In this document: piece after piece, positions 1 through 9,745 of the stretch | Layout of the letters: each line of letters starts with the position of its first letter | Position numbering within the stretch: position 1 is the first letter of the stretch | From: Bryobacter aggregatus MPL3 | Lineage (GTDB): Bacteria > Acidobacteriota > Terriglobia > Bryobacterales > Bryobacteraceae | Reading direction: 5' to 3' | DNA: 64,000 nucleotides | Assembly: GCF_000702445.1 (NCBI RefSeq) | Contig: NZ_JNIF01000003.1 | Location: 434,001 to 498,000, forward strand | Made by a program: the position numbers and the translations under genes | The notes under the pieces: generated by a model | What the model was told of the DNA's origin: nothing | The model's input: only the letters and a program-made list of their open reading frames with translations | Databases searched by the model: none

Positions 1-440
1 CCGGCCAGGATGTAGGAGGCGATGGAGGAGATTTCGAGGCCAATGAAGACCATCATCAGTTCATTCGCCGACACCATCACGGACTGGCCGAGAATCGAAA
101 GCAGCATCAGCGAGTAGAACTCGCCGCCTTCGGCTTTGCGCTGGCGCAGGAAAGGGCTGGCGACAAGTACACACAGCGCACCGATTCCGATCACCAGAAC
201 ACGGAAGTAGGTGGCAAAGGAATCGACCACCAGCATCTTATGAAAGGCGAGTCCTTCTGCCTGTCCGGCCACCAGGCTGGCGACTGCCGCCAGGGCAAGG
301 CCGATGAGGGCCAGAAGAGGCATTCCCGGACGGGCATCGTGCTCGTCGTAGGCAGACTCCCAAAGCATGATCAGGGTGGCAAAGACGGCGAGGATCATCT
401 CGGGCAGGAAGCGGAGGAGTTCCTCACCCGAAGGCATCAT
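1..440 (-). CDS. nuoN: NADH-quinone oxidoreductase subunit N, 3' end missing
   Basis: This is the last gene of the complex I operon, an antiporter-like proton-pumping membrane subunit. About 146 N-terminal residues are in the window and the rest lies beyond base 1. It starts with a double Met (MMPSGEELLRFLP) one base after the nuoM stop. Several hydrophobic helices follow, including a segment ending in ELMMVFIGLEISSIASYILA, whose Glu is typical of the family. The start could equally be the second Met, 3 bases on. The identification rests on sequence and on its place after nuoM. Confidence 0.93.
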   Translation of the reverse strand, partial: MMPSGEELLRFLPEMILAVFATLIMLWESAYDEHDARPGMPLLALIGLALAAVASLVAGQAEGLAFHKMLVVDSFATYFRVLVIGIGALCVLVASPFLRQRKAEGGEFYSLMLLSILGQSVMVSANELMMVFIGLEISSIASYILA

Positions 441-441
441 G

Positions 442-1950
442 TTAGTTCCCATGAGCAACCTCGGCGTTGGTGTTTGCAGGAGTCGTTTGGACCCGGAATT
501 CGACGTTCATTTTCGATTGCTGAAGGATCTTTGCATTGACCGCCGATTGGAGCGGCAGGAAACTGGTGGACCAGACGCCCATGGCAATCATCAGCAGAAG
601 AAGCGGAGTGATTGCGATGGCTTCGGTATTGGATAAATCGGGGGTATCGCTGTCGGGCTTCGGCCCGAGGAAGGTGCGCTGGTAGGCCCAGAGCAGATAC
701 ACCGCCGACAGAATGACGCCCACCGCAGCAGCGGCGGCATAGGGGAAGCCGGTGAAGGCAGCGCCCTGGAGGATCAGGTATTCGCCGACGAAGTTGTTCA
801 GCGAGGGCAGGCCAGCCGAGGCCAGCGCGGCGATGAGGAAGGTGGTCGCAAGCCACGGCGTCCTGGTAGCCAGACCGCCAAAGCTTGCAATCAGCGTGTT
901 GCCCTTGCGCTCTTCGAGGTAACCAGCCAACAGGAAGAGTCCGCCGGTGGTGACCGCATGGCAGACCATCTGGTAAGCCGCGCCATCGAGGCCATTGATA
1001 TGGAAGGAGAAGATGCCGAGGATGATGAAGCCCAAGTGACTCAGTGAGGAGAAGGCCAGCATCCGCTTGATGTCGGTTTGGACGATCGCCACCAATGCGC
1101 CGTAGAGGATTGCGATGATCGCCAGCGCATTGATCCAGTGGGCACAATCGCGCGCCGCATTCGGGAAGAGCGGCAGGCAGAAGCGCAGCAAACCGTAGGT
1201 GCCCAACTTGCCCATTAGGCCCGCCATGACCACGCCGAGCGGCGACGGCGCAGAAGCGTAAGCATCGGCCTGCCAGGAGTGGAAGGGGAAGAGCGGCGTC
1301 TTCACCGCAAAGGCGAGGAAGAAGGCGAGAAAGAGCGGCAACTGCTCGGCCGGCGACAAGCGGAAGGAACCGGCGGCAATCTGCAGCGAGATGTTTTGGA
1401 AGTCAAAGGAGCCAGACTTCAAGAACAGATAGACGATGGCGGCCAACATCAGAATGGAGCCGGCAAAGGTGTAGATGAAGAACTTCACTGTCGCGGCCGT
1501 ACTCTTGCCGTATTGCCCCATCAGGAAAAGGACGGGGACGAGCGTGAGTTCAAAGCAGACGTAGAACAGGAACAGATCCTGCGCCACGAAGACGCCGATG
1601 ATCGCCGCTTCAAGCAACAGCAGCCAGCCGAGGAAGTTGGCATCGCGGCGGCTGGAAGTAACAATGGCAAGCAGGCTGAGCAAGGCAGTGGCGGCAACGA
1701 GCCAGATGGAGAGGCCATCGACACCGATCGAGAAGTGGATCGGCGGATAGGGAATCCAGTTGAGGTCCAAAGCCTGCGCCAGCTTCGTCGGGTCCTGAGC
1801 AACTTCAGGCACCATCGCCAGAGTGGCCAGGAAGGCAACGCCCGATGTTGCGAGCGCAGCGAGATAAGCAGTTTGCGCGGCACGGCGGAAGATCGTCATG
1901 CAGGCAGCGAAACCGAGGAGCGGAAGAAGAATCGCGAGAAGAAGAAACAT
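442..1950 (-). CDS. nuoM: NADH-quinone oxidoreductase subunit M
   Basis: A 502-residue inner-membrane antiporter-like subunit of complex I with about 14 hydrophobic helices. It carries family hallmarks: FFIYTFAGSILMLAAIVYL, the region around KTPLFPFHSWQADAYASAP, and the TDIKRMLAFSSLSHLGFI segment with its conserved Lys. Its start codon shares one base with the nuoL stop (TAATG), indicating translational coupling. Length is normal for the family. It works with NuoL and NuoN to move protons as electrons pass from NADH to quinone. Confidence 0.97.
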   Translation of the reverse strand: MFLLLAILLPLLGFAACMTIFRRAAQTAYLAALATSGVAFLATLAMVPEVAQDPTKLAQALDLNWIPYPPIHFSIGVDGLSIWLVAATALLSLLAIVTSSRRDANFLGWLLLLEAAIIGVFVAQDLFLFYVCFELTLVPVLFLMGQYGKSTAATVKFFIYTFAGSILMLAAIVYLFLKSGSFDFQNISLQIAAGSFRLSPAEQLPLFLAFFLAFAVKTPLFPFHSWQADAYASAPSPLGVVMAGLMGKLGTYGLLRFCLPLFPNAARDCAHWINALAIIAILYGALVAIVQTDIKRMLAFSSLSHLGFIILGIFSFHINGLDGAAYQMVCHAVTTGGLFLLAGYLEERKGNTLIASFGGLATRTPWLATTFLIAALASAGLPSLNNFVGEYLILQGAAFTGFPYAAAAAVGVILSAVYLLWAYQRTFLGPKPDSDTPDLSNTEAIAITPLLLLMIAMGVWSTSFLPLQSAVNAKILQQSKMNVEFRVQTTPANTNAEVAHGN

Positions 1951-3815
1951 TAGCGGACACCTCCATTGGCGACCATGATGCCGAGGAAGAGGACCGCACC
2001 GAGCAACACATAGACAGCGTAGCTGCGGATATTTCCAGCTTGGAGCAAGCGGAAGGCTCCGCCAAACCAGCGACTCATCGAGACGACCGAGCCAACACCA
2101 CCGCTGATCACCACCTGTTCAACACCCTCATCGAGAACGTGGCGTGAGCCTTGTTCCAAGGGATGGACGATGGCGGCGTCATAGATCTCGTCGACATAGA
2201 ACTTGTTGGCAATCGTACGATAGACAGAGCCGAAGCTCTTCGCGTAGCCATCCGCCGAACCGGGGTTCAAAACGTAGACATAGTAGGCAACGAAAATGCC
2301 AAAGAAAGCGAAGCCCAGCGAAGTGGCGATCAGCCAGACCGCGTGCAGTTCCGCGTGTTCGGGGAAGAGTGGCTCCAGCCATTCCATCACCGGCAGATAA
2401 CCACCGGCAACGCTGAGCAGCGCCAGAATCACAAGCGGCATGTACATGATGGCGGGAGACTCGTGCGGATGCGCCTTGCCACGATACTCGCCAAAGAAGC
2501 AGAGGAAGATCGCGCGGAAGACATAGAAGGCAGTGAGGCCAGCCGTCACCACACCCACCCAGTACATCCAGGGGGCATGCGCGTAAGCAGCCAACAGAAT
2601 CGCGTCCTTCGAATGGAAACCGGCAAAGGGCCAGACGCCGGAAATGGCGATGGCGGCAATGAGCAGGGTCCAATAGGTGATCGGAATCTTCGAGCGGAGC
2701 CCGCCCATCTTATTGAGGTCTTGTTCACCATGCAGCGCGTGGATCACGCTTCCGGCGCCCAAGAAGAGCAGCGCCTTGAAGAAGGCATGAGTGACAACGT
2801 GGAAGATGCCAGCCGAAAAGGCGCCGACGCCTAAGGCAAGGAACATGTAGCCAAGCTGCGAGACCGTCGAGTAAGCAAAGACCTTCTTGATGTCGTTCTG
2901 CGCCATGCCGATCAGCGCAGCAAGCACCGCGGTGATCAGGCCAACGATAGCGACCGTCTCCATCGCGATTGGCGCGCGTAGATAGACTTCGCTCGAGCGG
3001 GCCACGACATAAACGCCCGCGGTGACCATGGTGGCGGCATGGATGAGGGCCGAGACCGGCGTGGGACCAGCCATCGCGTCCGGAAGCCAGACATAAAGCG
3101 GAAACTGAGCAGACTTACCAGCCGCACCAACGAGTAGCAACAACGCAACCGTCGTCAGGGTGCCGGCGGATTGCTCGATTGGCATCTTCTTGACCGCATC
3201 AAAGACGGTGGTCATATCGAGCGAACCAAACTTCACCACCAGCAGGAGCATGGCCAGCGAGAAGCCAAAGTCGCCGATTCGATTGACAATGAAGGCTTTC
3301 TTCGCCGCATCGCCGGCAAACTTCTCGAGGAAGTAAAAGCCGATCAGCAAGTAGGAGCAGAGACCAACACCTTCCCAACCAACAAAGAGCAGCAGGAAGT
3401 TCTGCGCCAGCACCAGAATCAGCATGAAGAACATGAACAGATTCAGGTAGGAGAAGAAGCGCCAGAAGCCTTCCTCATGATCCATGTAGCCGACAGCGTA
3501 GATGTGGATCAGCAGGCCAACGCCGGTGACCACCAGCAGCATGATCGAGGAGAGGCGGTCGATCGACAGATCGAAGCCAACCTTCAGATCGCCCGAGGCG
3601 ATCCAGGTGAAGTAGCGCTCGATGTGCGCGGTTTCCAATTGACCGAGATCAGAGAGACTTTTGAGAACCCAAAGCAGAGAGAGGGCAACAGAGCCGATGG
3701 CGACGGCGGAGATGACAGGCTTGGACAGGCGGCGTCCGATGGTGCCGTTGATCAAGGCCCCCAACAGGGGGAAAAAGAGGATGAGCCAGAGATGGAGGTC
3801 GGGTGGATTGGGCAT
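1950..3815 (-). CDS. nuoL: NADH-quinone oxidoreductase subunit L
   Basis: A 621-residue complex I subunit, the distal proton-pumping antiporter-like protein with the long lateral C-terminal helix. Visible hallmarks are FFSYLNLFMFFMLILVLAQN, the LFVGWEGVGLCSYLLIGFY segment, KSAQFPLYVWLPDAMAGPTP with the conserved Lys, and VSALIHAATMVTAGVY. The C-terminal third ends in hydrophobic helices, as expected. The start lies 2 bases after the nuoK stop. Normal length, no anomalies seen. Confidence 0.97.
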   Translation of the reverse strand: MPNPPDLHLWLILFFPLLGALINGTIGRRLSKPVISAVAIGSVALSLLWVLKSLSDLGQLETAHIERYFTWIASGDLKVGFDLSIDRLSSIMLLVVTGVGLLIHIYAVGYMDHEEGFWRFFSYLNLFMFFMLILVLAQNFLLLFVGWEGVGLCSYLLIGFYFLEKFAGDAAKKAFIVNRIGDFGFSLAMLLLVVKFGSLDMTTVFDAVKKMPIEQSAGTLTTVALLLLVGAAGKSAQFPLYVWLPDAMAGPTPVSALIHAATMVTAGVYVVARSSEVYLRAPIAMETVAIVGLITAVLAALIGMAQNDIKKVFAYSTVSQLGYMFLALGVGAFSAGIFHVVTHAFFKALLFLGAGSVIHALHGEQDLNKMGGLRSKIPITYWTLLIAAIAISGVWPFAGFHSKDAILLAAYAHAPWMYWVGVVTAGLTAFYVFRAIFLCFFGEYRGKAHPHESPAIMYMPLVILALLSVAGGYLPVMEWLEPLFPEHAELHAVWLIATSLGFAFFGIFVAYYVYVLNPGSADGYAKSFGSVYRTIANKFYVDEIYDAAIVHPLEQGSRHVLDEGVEQVVISGGVGSVVSMSRWFGGAFRLLQAGNIRSYAVYVLLGAVLFLGIMVANGGVR

Positions 3816-3817
3816 CG

Positions 3818-4135
3818 TTAGTTTTTGAGCGAGCTGACCTCGTCGATGGAAAGGGTTTGGCGGTTCTTAAAGACCGTCAGGATGATGGCAAGGCCAACTG
3901 CGGCTTCTGCGGCAGCAACCACCATCACAAAGAAGGTGAAGATCTGGCCGTCCACCTGCCGGAGCTGGTGGGAGAAGGCAACGAAGCTGAGATTCACCGC
4001 ATTGAGCATCAGCTCGATGGACATGAAGACCGTGATGATGTTGCGGCGGAAGAGGAATCCAGCAACGCCAAGGGAAAAGAGAATCGCGCTCAGAATCAGG
4101 TACCAGGACAGAGGAACGGCGTTCAATTGCGGCAT
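3818..4135 (-). CDS. nuoK: NADH-quinone oxidoreductase subunit K
   Basis: A 105-residue, three-helix membrane subunit of complex I. The second helix carries the family signature around [17 protein letters not shown], with the functionally important Glu. The third helix region [17 protein letters not shown] carries the second conserved Glu. The start codon overlaps the nuoJ stop by one base. Length and order J-K-L are standard. Confidence 0.97.
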   Translation of the reverse strand: MPQLNAVPLSWYLILSAILFSLGVAGFLFRRNIITVFMSIELMLNAVNLSFVAFSHQLRQVDGQIFTFFVMVVAAAEAAVGLAIILTVFKNRQTLSIDEVSSLKN

Positions 4136-4632
4136 TAGTCGATTTCCTTACGGGCGAGAACGATGGCGCCCAGAATCGCGATCAGCACCAGCACACTGGT
4201 GACTTCAAAGGGAAGCAGGTAGTTGGTAAAGAGGCTGCGTCCGATCTCCCGCGCGCCGGTGTTGAAGGCGCCAAAGCTGACCGTGCCCAGCGTCGGAGCC
4301 ATGCGCTGCAGCAGGTAGGCAAGCAGGCCAAGGAAAACAGTGAGCAGCGGGATGCCCAGCAGGCGCGAGGGCCAGGAGCGGCCGGTCGACGTCTCTGTGC
4401 CTGCGTTCAGCAACATGATGACAAAGACAAAGAGCACCATGATGGCGCCCGCGTAGACGATCATCTGCACGGCGGCAATGAACTCCGCGCCAAGCAACAG
4501 ATAGAGAACGGCAATCGAACCCATCACGCCGATGAGCGAGAGCGCGCTGCCGATGGGGTGCTTCTGCACCACCAGCGAGACGGCGCAGACAACAGCGAGA
4601 GTGGCGAAAATCAGAAAGAGAATCAGGTCCAT
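4135..4632 (-). CDS. nuoJ: NADH-quinone oxidoreductase subunit J
   Basis: A membrane subunit of complex I of about 165 residues beginning [11 protein letters not shown] longer frame opens upstream at 4698, but it lies inside nuoH and adds a hydrophilic tail foreign to the family. The Met at 4632, 5 bases after the nuoH stop, is therefore taken as the start. Hydrophobic segments and the [19 protein letters not shown] signature of NuoJ are present. nuoI normally sits between nuoH and nuoJ; here there is no room for it. Confidence 0.95.
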   Translation of the reverse strand: MDLILFLIFATLAVVCAVSLVVQKHPIGSALSLIGVMGSIAVLYLLLGAEFIAAVQMIVYAGAIMVLFVFVIMLLNAGTETSTGRSWPSRLLGIPLLTVFLGLLAYLLQRMAPTLGTVSFGAFNTGAREIGRSLFTNYLLPFEVTSVLVLIAILGAIVLARKEID

Positions 4633-4636
4633 GGTG

Positions 4637-5845
4637 TCAGTTCTTTGCCCCCTGGAGAGCCACTGCAAAGGCAGTGATGAGGAGGTTGAGGATGGCAACC
4701 GGGAAGAGGAACTTCCAAGTGAAGTTCATCAACTGATCGTAGCGGAAACGCGGCAGCGTGCCACGCACCCAGATGAAGAGGAAGAGCAAAGTCCCGGTCT
4801 TGGCGACAAACCAGAAGAGCGGAATCAGCACCGGCTTCAACACCGGCACCAGGAACAAGAGTGCCAGGCCCCCGAAGGCAAGGCCAAAGAAGGGGAGCGA
4901 GAAGCGATCCCAGGGGCGGCCCTTGATCGGCTGGAACAAGCCGTGATACAGCAGCACCGCAGAACCGGCAAGAAGCAGCAGCACCGGCACATAATCGCTG
5001 CCATATTCGGCAGGCCACAGCGGATGCCAACCACCGAGGTAGAGCACCGTCGCCATCGAGGTGACCGTGATCATGTTGGCGTATTCGGCCATGAAGAAGG
5101 CGGCAAAGCTCAGCGAACTGTATTCGGTATGGAAGCCGCCGACCAGTTCGTTTTCGGCTTCCGGCAAATCGAAGGGAACGCGATTGGTTTCGGCAAAGGC
5201 AGAGATCAGGAAGATGAAGAAGCTGAAGATCTGCGGAAAGGGCATCTGGAAGATGGACCAGCGCGGAATGAAGTTCAGGTAGTAGCCCGCCTGTTCGCCG
5301 ACGATGGCGCGCAGCGACAGATCGTTCAGCAACAGCAAGGGAGCGGCCAGAGCAATCGCCATTGGCAACTCGTAGCTGATCATCTGCGCAGAACTGCGCA
5401 AGCCGCCAAGCAGCGAGTATTTATTGTTTGAAGCCCAACCGCCAAGCGCGATGCCATAGACGCCGACGCTTGAAATCGCCAGGACAAAGAGGACGCCAAT
5501 GTTGATGTCGGTCAGGCCAAGATCGGTGCGGACGCCGAAGATCTCAACGCTGGGGCCAAAAGGAATCACGCAAATCGAAATCAGCGCAAACAGCACCGCC
5601 AGAAACGGCGCAATGACATAGAAGAAGGTGCTGACATGGGAAGGCACAAAGCCTTCTTTGGTGGTGAGCTTGATGACGTCGGCCAGCGGCTGCAAGAGAC
5701 CGTGGAACCCAACGCGGTAAGGACCGAGGCGCAACTGGATATGAGCCAGAACTTTGCGCTCGATCCATTGGAGATAGGCGAGGGTCGTCATAAAAGCGCC
5801 GGCGACGATCCCCGTTTTGATCAGACTAAGGAGGAAGAAGTTCAT
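4637..5845 (-). CDS. nuoH: NADH-quinone oxidoreductase subunit H
   Basis: A 402-residue membrane subunit forming much of the quinone-binding cavity of complex I. Hallmarks are the WIERKVLAHIQLRLGP loop, the LQPLADVIKLTTKE segment with its acidic residues, and AETNRVPFDLPEAENELVGG, the E-rich loop facing the quinone tunnel. The start overlaps the nuoG stop by 4 bases (ATGA). It is somewhat longer than the roughly 325-residue enterobacterial form because of extra C-terminal hydrophobic segments. Confidence 0.97.
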   Translation of the reverse strand: MNFFLLSLIKTGIVAGAFMTTLAYLQWIERKVLAHIQLRLGPYRVGFHGLLQPLADVIKLTTKEGFVPSHVSTFFYVIAPFLAVLFALISICVIPFGPSVEIFGVRTDLGLTDINIGVLFVLAISSVGVYGIALGGWASNNKYSLLGGLRSSAQMISYELPMAIALAAPLLLLNDLSLRAIVGEQAGYYLNFIPRWSIFQMPFPQIFSFFIFLISAFAETNRVPFDLPEAENELVGGFHTEYSSLSFAAFFMAEYANMITVTSMATVLYLGGWHPLWPAEYGSDYVPVLLLLAGSAVLLYHGLFQPIKGRPWDRFSLPFFGLAFGGLALLFLVPVLKPVLIPLFWFVAKTGTLLFLFIWVRGTLPRFRYDQLMNFTWKFLFPVAILNLLITAFAVALQGAKN

Positions 5846-7947
5846 CGTTGGTACAGGGCGCCCGGGAACTCAGGAACGCTTGTCAACAGTTTCGAATAAC
5901 GGCCCAGGGAGCCGGAGGTAAAGAGGGTGTCACCCACAGACCGGATTTCGTCGATGCGGACATCCACCTTGACCCCGCCATTCACCGGCGAAGTGCGTGC
6001 CGCGCCACCCGTGATGAGGACAGGCAGCGGTACATTGTAGCCGTGGACGGAAGCGTGGATTTCTTTAAAGACCGCGTCGTGCGACCAGACGCCCACCGTC
6101 GTCGCCAGACCCATTTCTTTGGCAATCAGACCCATGATCTCCAGATCCGTCTTGGTGCCCATCGTCTTGATGGCCGCCTTCAGACGCTGCACTTCACCGG
6201 TGACGCTGGTGACGGTGCCGTTCTTCTCGTACGCCGAAGCGGAAGGGAACAGAATATCGGCGCGGCTGGCCGTTTCATCGAGGAACATGGTGTGCGCAAC
6301 GACGAAGGTCTTTGCGGAGGCAAGCTTCTGATCCCGCAGGGGGTTGGCGCCAACGATCCAGAGCACATCGAGATCGTCCGCCAGCATCTGCGAGGTTGCC
6401 AGCCCCGGGTGTGGGTCGGCATGATAACCAGGGAGCAGATTGGGCACGCAGCCCATGTCGGCGGCGCCGCGAGAGTTGGAATCGTCCACCAGGCAAACAA
6501 ACTTCACCGGGATGCCCAGGCTATCGGACCAAGCCACCAGATCACGAACCCGCTGGCCCTTGATCGAATCGCCAAACAGAATGACCAGATCTTTTTCAGC
6601 CTTCAGCGTCTCGGTGAGTTGTTGCAACTCTGCGAACTCTTCGCCCACAGGCACGGTGACCGAAGAGGCGGAATACTTTGCTTCGCGCACCGGGCCCGGC
6701 GTCACCGTATAGATCTTTGTCTTGTTGTGACGGACGCCCGCGCGCAGTTGGAAGGCCAGCAATGGATGCTGTTGCGACAGGTCAGAACCGATGACCAGGG
6801 CAGCCTTTGCCTTGTACAGATCGTCGGTGGTGGCCAGCGCATCGGTGCGGCCCGCCAGCGCGTCAAACAACGTGACGACGTCGCCCGAATGCGCGTGGTC
6901 GATGTTTGAACTTTGCAGACCGGCGCGCACAAACTTCTGCAGATAGAAGAACTCTTCGTTCGTCAGATGGGTGTCGGCGATGGCGCCAAACTTGCCACCC
7001 ACGGCTTGTACTGTTCTGAACTTCTCGGCTACAAAGCCCAGAGCCTTCGACCAGGAGACCGCCTCCAGTTTGCCGTTGATGCGGATCATCGGCGTGGTCA
7101 GGCGATCGGGGTGATTGGTGAAATCAAAAGCATAGCGGCCCTTGATGCAAAGGAACTCGCCGTTAATGCCGCTGCGGTCGCGATTGTTGCCGCGCATGAT
7201 TTCATCGTTGCGCACGCCGAGCGTTGTCTTGCAGCCGTTTGAGCAATGCGTGCAAACGGTGCCGACATGCTGCATCTCCCAGGGACGGGTCTTATAGCGA
7301 TAGGTGTCCGAGGTGAGCGCGCCCACCGGGCAAATGTCGATGCAAGCGCCGCACTCGTCGCAATCGAGATGATCTTCCTTGTTCGGCGCAATCTCAGAGA
7401 GCACGCCGCGATTGGTGACCCCCAACGCTCCAACGCCCATGCCCTCATTGCAGGCACGAACGCAGCGGTAGCAGAGGATGCAACGCGCGGGATCGTAGAA
7501 CACCACCGGCGACCATTGCCGTTCCGGCTGGTGATTTTTGACTTCCGTAAAACGTGATTCGCCGGCGCCGTAGCGGAAGACCATATCCTGCAGTTCGCAC
7601 TCGCCGCCCTTGTCGCAAACCGGACAATCGAGCGGGTGGTTGGTCAGGAGAAATTCAAGCGTACCCTTGCGGGCCTTGGCGAGTTGTTCCGTCTCGCTAC
7701 GGACGATCATCCCTTCCATTACGGGAAGGGTGCAGGCCGTCTGCAGCTTTGGCATCTTCTCCACTTCCACCAGGCACATGCGGCAAGCGGCTTGCAGCGA
7801 GTAGCCTTCGTAATAGCAGAAGGCGGGGATTTCGATCCCAGAGCGTTTGCAGGCGTCGATCAGCAGCGTTCCCGGAGGAGCCGAGAGCTGGCGGCCGTCG
7901 ACGGTGAAATTCACGAGAGTGGGTGGTGCAACAGCAGGGGTCGACAT
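5842..7947 (-). CDS. nuoG: NADH-quinone oxidoreductase subunit G
   Basis: A 701-residue peripheral-arm iron-sulfur subunit. Domain order is: an N-terminal ferredoxin-like [2Fe-2S] domain with Cys residues near CYYEGYSLQAACRMC; the His/Cys N5 site in HPLDCPVCDKGGEC; two further clusters in CILCYRCVRAC and CDECGACIDICP; then a molybdopterin-oxidoreductase-like domain. CTHCSNGC followed by a later Cys in FLCIKG suggests the extra N7 cluster is retained. It relays electrons from NuoF/NuoE towards NuoI and NuoB, which are not encoded here. Confidence 0.96.
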   Translation of the reverse strand: MSTPAVAPPTLVNFTVDGRQLSAPPGTLLIDACKRSGIEIPAFCYYEGYSLQAACRMCLVEVEKMPKLQTACTLPVMEGMIVRSETEQLAKARKGTLEFLLTNHPLDCPVCDKGGECELQDMVFRYGAGESRFTEVKNHQPERQWSPVVFYDPARCILCYRCVRACNEGMGVGALGVTNRGVLSEIAPNKEDHLDCDECGACIDICPVGALTSDTYRYKTRPWEMQHVGTVCTHCSNGCKTTLGVRNDEIMRGNNRDRSGINGEFLCIKGRYAFDFTNHPDRLTTPMIRINGKLEAVSWSKALGFVAEKFRTVQAVGGKFGAIADTHLTNEEFFYLQKFVRAGLQSSNIDHAHSGDVVTLFDALAGRTDALATTDDLYKAKAALVIGSDLSQQHPLLAFQLRAGVRHNKTKIYTVTPGPVREAKYSASSVTVPVGEEFAELQQLTETLKAEKDLVILFGDSIKGQRVRDLVAWSDSLGIPVKFVCLVDDSNSRGAADMGCVPNLLPGYHADPHPGLATSQMLADDLDVLWIVGANPLRDQKLASAKTFVVAHTMFLDETASRADILFPSASAYEKNGTVTSVTGEVQRLKAAIKTMGTKTDLEIMGLIAKEMGLATTVGVWSHDAVFKEIHASVHGYNVPLPVLITGGAARTSPVNGGVKVDVRIDEIRSVGDTLFTSGSLGRYSKLLTSVPEFPGALYQR

Positions 7948-7949
7948 AG

Positions 7950-9260
7950 TTAGCTTATGGAGATCAACTGATCCGGCGAGACAACGGGCACAGTAGTCTC
8001 ACGCAGACGGGCTTCAAATTCTTCGCGGAACTTTTCGACGAACCCAATGGTAGGCATCGCCGCCGCATCGCCAAGCGGACAGAAGGTACGGCCCAACATG
8101 TTCTTCGCCAGTTCATGGATCAGATCGATGTCGGCACGGCGTCCGGTGCCTTCATCCATGCGGGTTAAAATCTTGCGCAGCCAGGTTGTGCCTTCGCGGC
8201 AAGGAATGCACCAGCCACAGGACTCATGGGCGTAAAAGCGCATGGTACGAAGAGCCACCTTCACGATGTCTGTATCTTCGTCCATCACCATCATGCCGCC
8301 GGAGCCGGCCATGGTCTTCATGCGCGCGTAGTTGTCATAATCCATCGGGAAATCGCACTCCTCGGCCCGCAGGACGGGCGAAGAGGATCCACCGGGGATG
8401 ACCGCCTTCAACTTCTTGCCATTGCGAATGCCGCCGCAGACCTCGTAGATCATCTTGTGCATCGGGAAGCCAAGCGGCACTTCATAGACACCAGGACGAT
8501 TCACATGACCAGAAACACACAACATGCGCGTGCCGCCATTCTTCGGCGTACCCAGATCGGCATAAGCCTGGCCGCCCATGCGGAGCACGGCAGGAACGGT
8601 GGCAAAGGTTTCGACATTGTTCAGCACGGTGGGCGAGGCGTAGAGCCCGGCAACCGCAGGGAAGGGCGGACGGATGCGCGGTACGCCGCGCTTGCCTTCG
8701 AGCGATTCCAGCAGCGCAGACTCTTCGCCGCACTCATAGGCGCCAGCGCCGGTGTGCGTATAGAGATCGAAATCGAGACCAGAGCCCTTGATGTTCTTGC
8801 CCAGGTAGCCATGCGCGTAGGCTTCCGCCAGCGCCTTGTCCATGATGTCGATCAGATAACGATACTCGCCACGGATGTAGATGTAGCCCTTTTTGCAGCC
8901 GATCGTACGGGCCGCGATGAGGCAGCCTTCGATCAACTGGTGCGGGTCGTTCTCGATCAGCAGGCGATCTTTGCAGGTGCCCGGTTCGGACTCATCGGCA
9001 TTGACGACAACGTACTTTGGCTTCGGGTTATCGCGCGGAATGAAGCTCCACTTCATTCCGGTGGGGAAGCCCGCACCGCCGCGGCCGCGCAGGCTGGAAA
9101 TCTTGAGTTCATCGATGATCTGCTCGGGCGACATCTCAATCGCCTTCATCAAGGCGACATAGCCTTCGTTGGCGAGATAGGTGTCGATGCTCGCCGAATT
9201 CGGCAGGCCGAAGCGCTTGGATATGACTCGGACTTCGTCCGGATGGGGATCGTTGAACAT
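7950..9260 (-). CDS. nuoF: NADH-quinone oxidoreductase subunit F
   Basis: A 436-residue NADH- and FMN-binding subunit of complex I. The glycine-rich GRGGAGFPTGMKW nucleotide site is present. The GAGAYECGEESALLESLEG stretch for flavin binding follows, and the [4Fe-4S] N3 motif SCGWCIPCREGT with a later FCPLGD Cys lies near the C-terminus. Standard length. It sits between nuoE (upstream) and nuoG (downstream) with almost no spacing. Confidence 0.97.
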   Translation of the reverse strand: MFNDPHPDEVRVISKRFGLPNSASIDTYLANEGYVALMKAIEMSPEQIIDELKISSLRGRGGAGFPTGMKWSFIPRDNPKPKYVVVNADESEPGTCKDRLLIENDPHQLIEGCLIAARTIGCKKGYIYIRGEYRYLIDIMDKALAEAYAHGYLGKNIKGSGLDFDLYTHTGAGAYECGEESALLESLEGKRGVPRIRPPFPAVAGLYASPTVLNNVETFATVPAVLRMGGQAYADLGTPKNGGTRMLCVSGHVNRPGVYEVPLGFPMHKMIYEVCGGIRNGKKLKAVIPGGSSSPVLRAEECDFPMDYDNYARMKTMAGSGGMMVMDEDTDIVKVALRTMRFYAHESCGWCIPCREGTTWLRKILTRMDEGTGRRADIDLIHELAKNMLGRTFCPLGDAAAMPTIGFVEKFREEFEARLRETTVPVVSPDQLISIS

Positions 9261-9743
9261 CTAGTTGACCTTTTGGATCGAATCGAGCAGGCGATCCAGC
9301 TTTTCAATCGTCGCGTGGTGGTGGTATTCGTAGCCATCGACTACGCAGGGGGCCCAGGAGCAGGCGCCGGCACATTCGACTTCTTCCAGCGAGATCAGAC
9401 CATCGGCAGTCACCTGCTTATGTCCGATACCCAGGCGCTTGGTGGCGTGATTCCAGAGTTCTTCGCCGCCCATCAGCAGGCAGGCAATGTTGGTGCAGAT
9501 CTGGACATGGTGCTTGCCCATCCGCTCCTTGTTCAGCATCGAATAGTAGCCAACCACTTCTTCGACCTGCAACGGCGTCACTTCGCAACGCTTGGCAACT
9601 TCGGCAACCAGCTCGGAGGTGACCTGGCCCACTTCGTCCTGTGCGTACATCAGCATCGGAATCACGGCAGAGCGCTTGCGCCCCTCGGGGTAGCGGGCCC
9701 AGATTTCCTGGAGTTTATTCTCGGTGGCGGTGCTAAAGGTCAT
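9261..9743 (-). CDS. nuoE: NADH-quinone oxidoreductase subunit E
   Basis: A 160-residue thioredoxin-fold [2Fe-2S] subunit that docks on NuoF. The four cluster Cys are in ICTNIACLLMG and ECAGACSWAPCV. The N-terminal helical region (LQEIWARYPEGRKRSAVIPM) is typical of NuoE. The stop abuts the nuoF start directly. Normal length and position. Confidence 0.97.
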   Translation of the reverse strand: MTFSTATENKLQEIWARYPEGRKRSAVIPMLMYAQDEVGQVTSELVAEVAKRCEVTPLQVEEVVGYYSMLNKERMGKHHVQICTNIACLLMGGEELWNHATKRLGIGHKQVTADGLISLEEVECAGACSWAPCVVDGYEYHHHATIEKLDRLLDSIQKVN

Positions 9744-9745
9744 GG